The notes under the pieces are model-generated. The model made no database searches. It saw only the letters and a list, made by a program, of their open reading frames with translations, and was not told the DNA's origin. The translations under genes and the position numbers were made by a program. This document shows, piece by piece, positions 34,901-46,900 of a stretch of 64,000 nucleotides of DNA. Origin of the DNA: Platanthera guangdongensis (Eukaryota; Streptophyta; Magnoliopsida; Asparagales; Orchidaceae); the NCBI GenBank assembly GCA_039583875.1, contig CM077152.1, positions 15,115,059 to 15,179,058 on the forward strand, in the 5' to 3' direction. Position 1 is the stretch's first letter. Each line of letters begins with the position of its first letter.

Positions 34901-37900
34901 GTGATCATTATTGCTACTGCCTCAATTTTTGAGCTAACTGACAAGCATAATGTGCTTGGGCAGGTCATTAGTGGGAGGAAGTTGTACAGGTAACGATGTA
35001 ATTTATACTCATTTGCATTTTTTATCTTCATAATATATTACACATCTACGTGTCTGACAAGTGTTGCCCGCACGACAAGTGCACGATAAGTGTCGCCCCC
35101 AAGACAACTGTTTGACAATTGTGACAAATGTGCCCTCGCACGACAATGTTCCCCCCTCGACTCGCCCCACGACAAATGTCATCTCCAAGACAATGTCGCC
35201 CCCACGACAAATGTCACCTAAGCTCATGTCGCTCCCATGACAAATGTCGCTCACGACAAATGTCCACCCCCAAGACAAATGTCGCCCCCACTACCTTCCA
35301 GCTTCTCATGGTGTAATATTTTAATCTCTCTTCCAATTGGTAACATTCCACCATCCAGCTGCCGCCACTCCTCAGACGCCGCCACGTGTTCAATGTCTCT
35401 ACCGCCATGGCCGCTACTTTGAAGGTTCAGAGTTCCCGCACGCCTCGACTTCAACCCACGACCCACTCCTGCGCGTCCTCCGCCACGTCCAAGCCAACTG
35501 CCCGCCTGTAGCCCCACTCCGGCGGTTTCAGCCCATGTTCAAGCTCCAGGCATCAATCCACGCGTGCGACGAAAACGGTATTTTAGGGATAATGTTTCGT
35601 TTCTTTTTTTCCCTATAAAAGGGTTATGTAATTTCTGTTTTAGGTGGTGATTGATGAACATTGAATGTATTGAGTGAAAGTGTTGTTGCTTGTGTTATCT
35701 TTTCCCGGTGGAGTGCTGCCGTGAGATTGAGAGTAGTTAGTGAATTTTAAGTGTGCTATAGATTTCCTGTTAGGAGTATTGTATTAGGGGATTGATGAAT
35801 GAATGATTGTAATTTCCGTGCGAGATTGGTTGAAGATGAACAATAGTGCTAGGGTAGTTGATTGTTTCTGTTAATGAATGTTTGCTGCTGGTTAAGCTGC
35901 CGTGAGATTAGTGGTGGAAGGTTAATTTGATTAACTGCTTTGTAATCCTGTGTGAGGATTTGCACATTATTTTCAGTTTTGGAAATTAGTGTTGATGATG
36001 ACATCTCTGTGTTAACCATTTGCTTCCATTCAGTGGTTTTGCTGCTGTATGAGATTGAGGAAAAATCGTGTGTTGCTTGATTTATTTCCGTTGGAGTTCT
36101 AATTGTTGCTTAATTAGTGCAAATGTCTTTATACTATAAGGAAACCTTTAATATAAGTCATGATTTGTTTCACACGTGTTGCTTGATTTGTTTCCGTTGG
36201 AGTTCTAATTGTCGCCTTTACCGCCGAATGTCCCCGCTCATGACAAATGTTCCCCCTCATAACTAATTTCGCCGCCCACGACCAATGTCGCCGCCCACGA
36301 CCAATGTCGCCGCCCAGGACCAATGTCGCCGCCCAGGACCAATGTCGCCGCCCATGACCAATGTCGTCACCCACGACCAATGTTGTCACCCCCGACCAAT
36401 GTCACCATCCTCGACCAATGTCACCACCCCCGACCAATGTTGCTCATGACCAATGTTGTCACCCCCGACCAATGTCTCCTCCCCCGCCGAATGTCATCGT
36501 GCCCGCCAAATGTCTCCTTCCCCGACTGAATGTCGCCTTTCCTGCCGAATGTCGCCGCTCATGACAAATGTTCCCCCTCACAACTAATTTCACAGCCCAC
36601 GACCAATGTCGCCGCCCACGACCAATGTCGTCACCTACGACCAATTTCGCCGCCTACGACCAATGTCGCCGCCCACGACCAATGTTGTCACCACCCCCGA
36701 CGAATGTCGCGCACGAGAATGTCGCCCCCACGACGAATGTCGCGCCCACGACGAATGTCGCGCCCACGACATATGTCGCGCCCACGACAAATGTCGCGCC
36801 CACGACAAATGTCGCGCCCACGACAAATGTTGTCCGCACGGGGTCCCCCGTGCACGACTGCTTGTATATATATATATATATATATGTATGCTTGACACGG
36901 TTTAGGGCAACTGATTATTATTTTTCCTCCTTTCTACTTGGTATCAGAGGCAAGGAATTCTGCCGATCTCCCAATCCCTTCCGCCCTAGCCGCCAACCCT
37001 GCCTCCTGCCCGCGTCTGCCTGCAGCGCGCGTCGACCGCGGCTGCCTCCCGCCGTATCGCTTTCCGCACACTTCCAGGCTTTGACCGTTTCCGACTTCCA
37101 GCGCCCGCGCGTCTCCCGCCCGGTTCCTTTTTCTAGCGCCCGGTTCCTTTTTCCAGTGCTCGGTTCCCTTTTACAGCGCCCGGTTCCTTTTTCTAGCGCC
37201 CGGTTCCTCTTTCCAGCGCACGCGTCTTCTGCCCGGTTCCGCCTTCCAGCGCCACTCCTCTTCTCTCTTCAGCGACTTTCTCCTCCTGGTTTTTCCGGGC
37301 GGCCCTTTTTCTTCGACCGTTTTGTCCTCCATGGGGGCTGTCAGAGACATCACGGTCACATCCTTTGGTGTCCTCTCCAGCGACATGCTCGAGGGACACT
37401 CGTAAGATGTGGTTTCTTTAATTTGAGATCTTCGTCTTGCTTGTTTTTTTCTTTGGTCTGTTATCGATGGATGATTCCTCCGAAATCTCATTGTCTCCTC
37501 AGACTGGTGCCCTCCACAGTCACTCTGCAGATCCTCCTCGGAGTCACGGTCAATCTGGTTCTTTGAATATCACTACCGTTGGCTTGGATGATGTTATGCT
37601 ATTAGAAGAAAGCTAGGAGGTGGAGAGAAGAGATTAGGGTTAGGGTAAGAAGGAGAAAGAGAATACCTGGATTAATTCTTCATAATGCTCCAAGAGGGGT
37701 TCCGGGTATATATATACCCGAAACCAAGGGGCCGGCCGACCCCCCATATGGGCTGAACCGGTTGGTTCAGCACTTCAGCCTCGCCGGTCTGAGATTAGTG
37801 AATGGGGGCTGAACCGGTTGGTTCAGCCCCGTTGCTTCTTGTCGCCTCCTTCGGTCGTCGAGCATATTTGTGCCCCTTGAACCGTAGCGCGTTCGGGGGC

Positions 37901-40900
37901 ATAACATTCCTCTCCCCATCAAGCACCAACTTGTCCTCAAGTGGAAATCGGGAAACGAGTCGCGAAACTCCAGCAGATCGACCCAGGTATTGTGTGCAGC
38001 TGTCAAAATTTTTCATTTAACTAGTATCTCGGGCCGATATTCAGTACCATATTGCTTCCACTTGATCATCAGTATTTCCTCCGGTAAAGGACGCAACTCC
38101 CCCGATGTAGTAGCCTCGGGTAAGAGGCGGCTTATCTGGACGGCGTCGTCAAGCTTCCTCTTGAGTCGGGATACATGAAAGGTCAGGTGTATACAAGAAC
38201 CTTCCGGAAGCGCCAAGGTGTATGACACCGGTCCCACCCGCTGAGTAATGCTGAACGACCCATAGTATCGTGGTGCCAACTTTTGATTCGCCCGGCGGGA
38301 GACGAAGAGCTGTCGGTAAGGTTGGAGTTTGAGGAATACCTCGTCTCCCACTGCGAATTCCCTCTCGGTCCGATGTTTGTCTGCGTGCACCTTCATCCTG
38401 TCCGGAGCTACCCGGAGATTGTCACGTAGGAGAGTTAAGGTGAGATCACGATCGCGCAATTGTCGGTCGACTGACGAAAGAGCTGTGCTGCCGGGCTCAT
38501 ATGAGTCCAAAGAAGGCGGCGGGCTGACCGTATGCAACCTCAAACGGGGTAAGCTTGCTGGCTGTATGATACGAGGTATTGTAACAGTACTCGACCCAGT
38601 GTAACCATCGGGTCCACGTCCGGGGCTCGTTCAATCACGAAGCAGCATAAGTATGTTTCCACCCTGCGGTTGAGAACCTCTGTCTGGTCGTCCGACTGAG
38701 GATGATAGGTCGTGCTCAGGCGTAGTCGTGTTCCCTGTAGCCGAAAAAGCTCCTTCCAGAAGTTGCTCACGAACACTGAGTCACGGTCCGAGATGATAGA
38801 CCGGGGCACGCCGTGAAGGCGTACGATCTCGCGAACAAAAAGATCGGCCACGACTTCGCCCGTGTAGGGGTGGCCTAGGACAAGAAAATGTGCGTATTTG
38901 GAGAGTTTGTCGACCACAACCAAGATAACTGACTTGCCCTGAGATTTGGGCAATCCGTCGATGAAGTCAATGGATACCGTTTCCCAAATATGGTGTGGAA
39001 TTTCCAGCGGGGTAAGCAAACCAGCCGGAGAGGTTGTTTCGTATTTCTGTCGTTGGCACCCCTCACATTGTTGCACAAACTGTTGAACGTCACGGCGTAA
39101 GCCCTTCCAGAAGACATTTGCCTTCAGCCTTTGGAGGGTCCTGAGCATACCGGCGTGGCCTCCTGTCGGCGACGAATGAAACTCCTGCATCATAACTGTC
39201 CTCCAAGCTGAGGAAGAGGGAATGACCACTCAGCCCTGATAGTAAAGGTGCCCCCCTTGGAGCTGGTACCCCGGTGTGGTGGGCTGACCCTGTCGCAGTG
39301 CGTCCACAATGAGCCGGAGTGCGGGATCCTGTTGCACCTCCGCCCGGATGTCGTTGAGGGAATCGATCAAGGGGCCCAAAATGTGGACGAGAGAGCTCTC
39401 CGGAAGGCGGGAGAGGGCATCAACGGCCGCATTCTCCTTCCCTTGCTTGTAGATGATCTTGTAATCATAACCCAACAACTTGGTCACCCACTTCTGTTGA
39501 ATAGGGGAAGCTAGGCGTTGCTCCAAGAAATGTTTCAAACTTTGGTGGTCGGTACGGACCTTGAAATGAGTCCCCAGTAAGTACGGACGCCACAGGGTCA
39601 CTACGTGTATGATGGCTAGCATCTCCTTCTCGTAGGTGGACAAACCAAGAGCGCGAGGAGCGAGAGTCTTGCTGAAGTAGGCTAACGGTCTCCCGTCCTG
39701 CATCAAAACCGCACCGATGCCCACTCCGGACGCATCGGTCTCTAGTATGAACTCCTTGTCGAAATCCGGTAGGGCAAGGACCGGTGTAGTTGTCATGGCT
39801 CGTTTCAGAGCCTGGAAAGCTACCTCAGCATCATCCTGCCACACGAATCCCTCCTTCTGTAAGAGCCGAGTAAGCGGTCGTGCGATCTTGCCGTAGTCTT
39901 TTACGAACCTCCGGTAGTAGCCAGTGAGACCAAGGAATACCCGTAAAGTCCGTAACGTCGTGGGGCGGGGCCACGTCACCATACTCTCGATTTTGTGCGG
40001 GTCGGCCCGGACCCCTTGGGTCAAAACCAAATGACCTAGATACTCGACCTTTGCTTGGCCGAAAGAGCACTTGGACTGCTTAGCGTACAACTGATGGTGA
40101 CGCAATATGGTGAGAACTTGCTGCACGTGCTGGAGATGCTCTGCCCAACTGCTACTGTAAAACAAGATGCATTAAAAATATCAACACTGAACGACGTAGA
40201 AGCGGCCAAAGGAGAATGGTAGAGGGGGAATTGGTAAGCCCGAAGGGCATCACAAGGAATTCGTAATGTCCATCTTGGGTTTGGAAGGCCGTCTTATGAA
40301 TGTCTTCCTCCCGCATCCGAATTTGATGGTAACCGAAGCGCATGTCAAGTTTGGTGAATAAACATGCTCTGTGTAGCTCATCCAAGAGTTCCTCAATCAT
40401 GGGAATGAGAAATTTATCCTTGATTGTTGAACTATTCAGGCTTCGGTAATCAACACAGAATCGCCACGAACCGTCTTTCTTCTTTACTAGAATAATGGGT
40501 GACAAGGAGCTGGTGCTAGGACTGATGATCCCGGTGGTGAGCATCTCCCGAATGCTACGCTCGATCTCCTCCTTCTGGATGTGCGGGTAGCGGTATGGTC
40601 GGATATTGGTAGGTTCCGACCCCACCTTGAGCTGAATCGCGTGATCTCGGAATCTCGGTGGAGGAAGGGTGTGCGGCTCCTGGAAGACGTCCTCGTACTG
40701 AGTCAATAAGGGCCGCATCGGCTCTGGTACTTCAGATGAGAGAGGGGGAGGAGATGCTAGGCCCATTATCATCGCCATCGAACTGCCCTCTTCGGATAGA
40801 CATTCCAGACTTCGAACCGATATATCCTTCAACGGGGCTGATTTGAGGTCGTGGATGCAGTGTTCCTGTTCGAGTTGTGCGAACTCCATGGTCATCTGGT

Positions 40901-43900
40901 CTCATTCGAAAGTGACTCTCCGCAACTGTCGCAGCTAACTGAACTCCCAATACCATATCAGATCCCCGGATGCGCAGCAGATAGAAATCGGTGCGGCAAG
41001 TGTACCCCTGTATTTGCAGGTCGACTCCCCTCATCACCCCTTCACACCTCAGTTTGCTCCCATCTGCTACCATGACCTGGAACGCGACACTTTGATCTAC
41101 CCGGCGCCCCACCTTTCGTGCCACTGTGGGGTTGATGAAATTGTGGGTACTCCCACAATCAATCAGTATGGTGATCCGCTCCTGGGCGATCTTCCCGGCT
41201 ATGCGCATGGTGAGGGGTGCTGTGCACCCTTCTATCGCCTGGATGGAGACCCCGAACTCGGTCAGGGTCAAATCCCCCTCTAGGTCCAGCTCGGTGGTAT
41301 CCTCCTCCTCATCTTCCTCTCTCAGCATGAAAACCTGGATCTTCTGACACTTATGCCCCGAAACATACTTCTCATCGCAGTTGAAACACAACCCTTTTTC
41401 CTTTCGCGCCTGCAGTTCAGGCCATGTTAGTCGCGTCACCGTCGGTCTCCCGGTCGCCGGTTGGTCCCGCCTAGCCGGTGTGGGGGTCGTGGCAGCTTTC
41501 CCTGTGGTGCGGGACCGTTGTCTGTTGAAACGTTCCTCCTGTATTCTTGCCAAGCTGATAGCATGACTCAGGCTGCGGGGCATGTAAGCACGAACCTCAT
41601 CCCGTAGGTGATCCTTTAGACCCGAGACAAAACAGCTCAGCAAGGTTCTCTCCTCCCAACGGACCCGGTTGGCCAATCTCTCAAACTCGGTGCGATATTC
41701 CATCACGGTTCCCCGCTGTTGTAGTTTCTGTAACATGACCTCGACGTCTTCATACTCCAACGACCCAAACCGAGCTGAGAATTCCCCTACGAACTCGGTC
41801 CACGACGCAAAATCTCGTCCCCTTAAGAACCACTGCGTCCACTGGTAGACGTCATCCTCCAGGTGGAAGGCTGCTAGCTGCACCCATTGCTCCTCGAGGA
41901 TTTCCCGATACTGGAAAAACAATTCCGCCTTTTGTATCCACTCAAGTGCATCCCCTCCCCTAAACTTCGGAAAATTCATGCGAGTCCTCTTGGGTGCCAT
42001 GTGGGCCCGCCGATGCCCTTGTCCAAACCCACCCATCTCATGCCCATACCCCGCTGCCCTCTGCTGCTCCACAAGGGGGTTATGGTCCCTGAGGTCTGGG
42101 GAAGTGTATTCCTCCTGGGGCAGCAGCTGGGAAAAAAACGTTCCCTTCCTTGTTCGCCGCCAAGGTGTTGTCCATCCCCGTAAATCCCCGCCGGTGTTGG
42201 CCGCATGTGCCCTTGATCGCCAATTCCGTAGCCCATGGGGTTTCCGATACTCCGGGGAAGAGGTAATAACCCATCGATCCCTCTAGTGGAACCACCCGGG
42301 GCTGCCAAAGGCTGAAACTGCCCCGTCGCCTCCTCCGGAAGTCGCCCAAAGGGCGTGCGGCCTGTGCCGAACTCGCCCAAGACCGCGGATGAGCCGCCCA
42401 TCCCGTGCGCTCCCGGCGCCTGCTCCGGCGGCCGCCAGAACCCCGCGCGTCCCCCTCCGGCCTCGATTCCTGCCGGGTGGCCTCAACGCCGGGTGCGGGT
42501 TGCCGTCGGGGCCGACCGACGCGAAACTGCTCGAACCCGATAGCGGGAACTGTTGCAGAGCGGGATCGGGCATTTCCGCCTCCGATCCCTCTGTAACCAC
42601 CGCCTTTCCTTTTAAGTTTTGAGTTAGGAGGGTCTTGATCTCCTCCATGCGGGCATCCATTCGTTCCTCCATTTGTTGGGTTGAAACCTTCATTCTTTCC
42701 TCCATGGCGGCTACCGAATCCGTCAACCCGATGTAGTTCTCCTCTAACGAAGCATGTCGGCCGACATCTTCACTCGAACGGGTGTTCACCATGGTGGGAG
42801 GAAGAGACCTCTGATACCAAATGTTATGCTACTAGAAGAAAGCTAGGAGGTAGAGAGAAGAGATTAGGGTTAGGGTAAGAAGGAGAAAGAGAATATCTTT
42901 ATTAATTCTTCATAATGCTCAAAGAGGGGTTCCGGGTATATATATACCTGGAACCAAGGGGCCGGCCGCCCCCATATGGGCTGAACTGGTTGGTTCAGCC
43001 CCGCCGGTCCGAGATTAGTGAATGGGGGCTGAACCGGTTGGTTCAGCCCCGTTGCTTCCTGTCGCCTTCTTAGGTCGTTGAGCATATTTGTGCCCCTTGA
43101 ACCGTAGCTCGTTCGGGGGCATAACAGATGACACAAATTATCTGGAATGGTTCAGGTCAGCACAACATGCTATTCGAAGTGATCAGCTATACGAGCATAT
43201 TGATGGTAACACCTGTTGAGCCACCACGTACCAATCCCTCTTAGAGAAAATGAGATGCGGACAATTCCGTGGTTGTCTCGTGGTTACTTCACTCTATGTC
43301 CCCTCAGATGTACCACAACTACATGTTTCTGGATTCGGCTTATGAAATTTGGAATATGGCCTGTGACATCTACTCTCAGGCAGACCAATTCGACACAGAT
43401 TTATGAGCTCACTCGACGTGTTTTGGAGCTGAAGCAGGGCACCATGACCGTTTCTGCCTACTACTCTGAGTTCGAACGCCTGTATCAGGAACTTGATTAC
43501 TTAAACACCTTTACCGTTGTTTGCACTGCCGATGCACAGGCTCTTCAGAAGGATAAAGATCGCTTCCGGGTTCATGTCTTACTTATAAGAATCAATATGG
43601 AATTTGATGCCGCTCGCCTGCATGTCCTCCACCGTGAGCCTCTTCCCTCTCCTCGGGAAGCCTTTTGTATGCTTCCCAGTGATGAGAATCTTCGCCACTC
43701 TCATGGTTCCTCTACTGACCACTCTGCTCTTGCTGGGATTACTCAAGGACCTTCAATCGTTATGCAGACACTGTGTGAAGAAAGGACATACTAAGGACGT
43801 CTGCTTTCATCTTCATCCTCACCTTGCTCCCTCTGGTTGGGGTTTTGGTGCTTGAGGGAGAGGTGGTCATCGTGGTGGTGATCGTCGGGCTGGTGCCTGT

Positions 43901-46900
43901 ACTCAGTATTCTGCGCATTCCATTGAGGACTATGAGGACAACTCCGTGAGCCTTTCTGCTATGGAGTTAGAGGCCTTTCGCCGTATATTGGCGTTACCAG
44001 TCTGACCCTCCATCCTCTGATTCCACTCCTGCATTTGCTACTTCAGGTATCTTCAGTGCTCATGCTGTGACTTCTTCCCCTTCCGAGTGGATCATCGATT
44101 CAGGTGCGACGAATCATATGACTGGCTCTGCCTCAGGTTTTACCTCCTATGCTCCTCTCTCTGGTCGTGATAAGGTCATTGCTGATAATGATTCCCTTTC
44201 TTATATTGCGGGCAAAGGAACTGTTGTCTGTTCTCCTGATCTTTCGCCCTTCGATTTTACATGTCCTTTCGTTTACTCGAAATCTTCTCTCCATCACCCA
44301 CTTAACTGCTTCTTTAAATTGCTCTGTAACCTTTTATCCTGATGTTTGTGTGTTTTAGGATTTGGATACGAAGCGGATGCTTGGCAGTGAAAGGAACGTT
44401 GGCGGGCTGTACTTGCTGAACCAAGTCGTCATCTCTCAGCGCTCTTTCTACCACCAGTGCTCCGACTCTACATGATATCCGGCGCTGGCATTTGCGCCTT
44501 GGCCATCCTTCTGCTTTTTATCTTACAAAATTGTTTCCTGCTTTCAGTAATTTAATTAATTTGTTTACTTGTGACACTTGCGAACGCTCAAAACATGTTC
44601 GTCAGAGTATCAGTCATGTTTCTTTTCCTAGTTCATGTCCTTTTGATGTTATACATTCTGATGTCGGGGGTCCCTCCCTTATGCTGTCTTTATTTGGCTA
44701 TAAATGGTTTATTATATTTATGATTGTCATTCTCGTATTACTTGACTTTATTTATTAAAAAGGAAGAGTGATGTGTTTTCTTGCTTTCAGTCCTTTTATC
44801 GCATGATTGTGAATCAGTTCAACAACACCATTCGTGTTCTCCGTAGTGATAATGGGGGGATATGATGATCGGGGAGCGTTTGGTTCCTACCTTGTCGAAC
44901 ATGGCATTATCCACCAAACTACATGTGTCCACACTTCCACTCAAAATGGTGTGGCCGAACGAAAAAATAGAGACTTATTGGAGGTTGCTCGGTGTTTATT
45001 AATTGCAATGAACAATCCTAAGTCCTATTGGGGAGATGCGGTTCTTACTGTGGCTCATCTCATTAATCGTCTTCCGTCTCTCTCTATTTCCTACAATACG
45101 TCTCTATCCCGTTTAGCCAAGAACCACATAGTCCACACCTCTCACATCGCTCATCGCATCTTTGACTCAGTCTGCTTTGTTCATGTTCATACCCCGCATC
45201 GCGATAAACTTGATGCTCGCTCTCTCCGATGTGTTTTTGTTTTCTACTCTCCTACTACCAAAGGGTATTAGTGCTATCACCCCCCCACACGTCGCTATTA
45301 TTGCACCGTTGATGTTACCTTTCGTGAGGGAGAGTCATACTTTGGTCTGCGTCATGGGGAGACGATTAGTAACAGTGATGGGACCATCGACTCTCCTCTC
45401 CCGATTGTTGCCTCTCCTCATATTCCCTTTACTCCTGTTCCTAGTACTGCTTCTGGTCCTACCACCTCCATTCCTCCTATATTATATACATACTCTTGCA
45501 TACCTCGGATTGCTGAGCAAGTATAAACCGTGGATGTTCCACCGGTATCGGCGCCTGTCTCCGCTCCAGATTCAGATGATGACCTCCATTTTCCCCTCGC
45601 TCGTCTTAAAGGTAAAGCTGGTGGTACCAAACACCCCAATGCTAACTACATCTGTAACACTCATCTCTCTCAGGGTCACAAAGCTTTTATCTCATCTCTT
45701 TCCTCTATTGTGGTTGCTAAGACTTGACAGGAGTCTGTTCAGATACCTGAGTGGAAACAGACCATGGAAAAAGAGATGTGTGCCTTGAAAAAAAATGAAA
45801 CTTTGCGGCTTGCTTGTCGTCCCCTCGAGAAGTGAACGGTTGTATCATGCTGGATCTTCTCTGTGAAGCAGAACCAAGATGAGATGGTGGAGCGGTATAA
45901 AGCATGTTTGGTCGCTCAAGGGTATACCCACCCAAGGAATTGACTACCAAGAAACCTTTGCTCCTGTTGACCTGTTGCAAAGATGAATTCTATTCGGGTG
46001 ATTCTCTCTCGTGCTACTTGTCATGGGTGAGAGTTACAACAACTTGATGTCAAAAATGCATTCTTGCATGCTGATCTTGAAGAAGAAGTCTACATGACTA
46101 TCTCTCCTGGCTTTATCAAAGAAGGATCCAATGGAAAAGTTTGTCGTCTGCAGAAATCCCTATATGGCCTGAAGCAGTCCCCTAGAGCGTGGTTTGGTCG
46201 GTTTAACAAGAACATGCTTCGACTAAGCTATACTCAAGGACATACTGATCATACTCTCTTCATCAAAAGGAAAGGAGCTCAAGTATCGATTCTAATTATA
46301 TGCGTGGATGACATCATCATTACAGAAGATGATATAGAGGAGATTGAACACTTGAAAGAACAGTTGGGTTAAGAATTTGAAGTCAAGGATCTGAGGAAGT
46401 TGAAATAGTTCTTGAGAATTGAAGTAGCGAGGTCTCGTCAGGAAACTGGGATGCTTGGGTGTGCACTCGTGGATACACCTATTGAGGCGAATCAGAAGAT
46501 TGACGCTGATACTAGTGGAGAAAGTGAATGTTTTTTGGTAGCAACAATTGGTTGAGAAACTCATATATTTATCTCATACTCGCCCTGATATTACATACTC
46601 TGTGGGTGTCTTAAGTAGATTCATGCACTCTCCCACAATTCGCCATCAGCAGACAGCGTATCGGGTATTGAGATACTTCAAGAAGTCTCCTGGTCGTGGT
46701 ATTCTGTTTTCTGCAAGCCAACCTTTGGAGATTGAAGTGTTTACAGATGCCGATTGGGATGATAGTCAAGACGATAAAAAGTCAACTACAGGGTATTGCT
46801 CATTTGTGAGCGACAACCTTGTAACATGGAAGAACAATAAATAGAATGTTATGGCTCGCTCAAGTGCTGAAGCAAAATATAGGGCTATGACGCAGAGAGT

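Larger units (their letters stand above)
32570..36864 (+). mobile_element. Helitron-like element, ~4.3 kb, with minisatellites and gene-like fragments
   Basis: It interrupts the 5' LTR of Copia 2, as shown by comparison with the unbroken 3' LTR. It begins tctttattatataagc (32570), like plant Helitron 5' ends. Near the 3' end is a perfect 8-bp hairpin gcacgggg-tc-ccccgtgc (36836-36853) followed 11 bases later by the end cttg, with a on the left and t on the right and no target duplication. Hairpin plus short spacer plus A/T insertion fits Helitrons, but the usual CTRR end is CTTG here. The inside has two families of minisatellites and short exon-like open stretches. No Rep/helicase, so non-autonomous. 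The exact ends within (ta)n are uncertain. Confidence 0.6.
37592..43126 (-). mobile_element. Chromovirus (Ty3/gypsy, Reina-like) nested in Copia 2, TSD GATGA
   Basis: LTRs 37592-37906 and 42822-43126, both starting tgttatgct and ending gcataaca. Target duplication gatga at 37587-37591 and 43127-43131. The primer-site complement ctctgatacca is at 42809-42819 and the purine tract (complement of ttcctctcccc) at 37907-37917. The two LTRs differ at a number of positions and by a small indel near 37760, so it is clearly older than Copia 1. A chromodomain-bearing pol and the knuckle form C-x-x-C-x(6)-GHKC point to chromoviruses, most like Reina. Confidence 0.95.

Noticed and set aside
36568..37566. 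Open frame of 332 codons on the + strand
   Set aside because: It runs through a minisatellite, the Helitron-like end, the Copia LTR and the leader, crossing several element borders, so it cannot be one gene.
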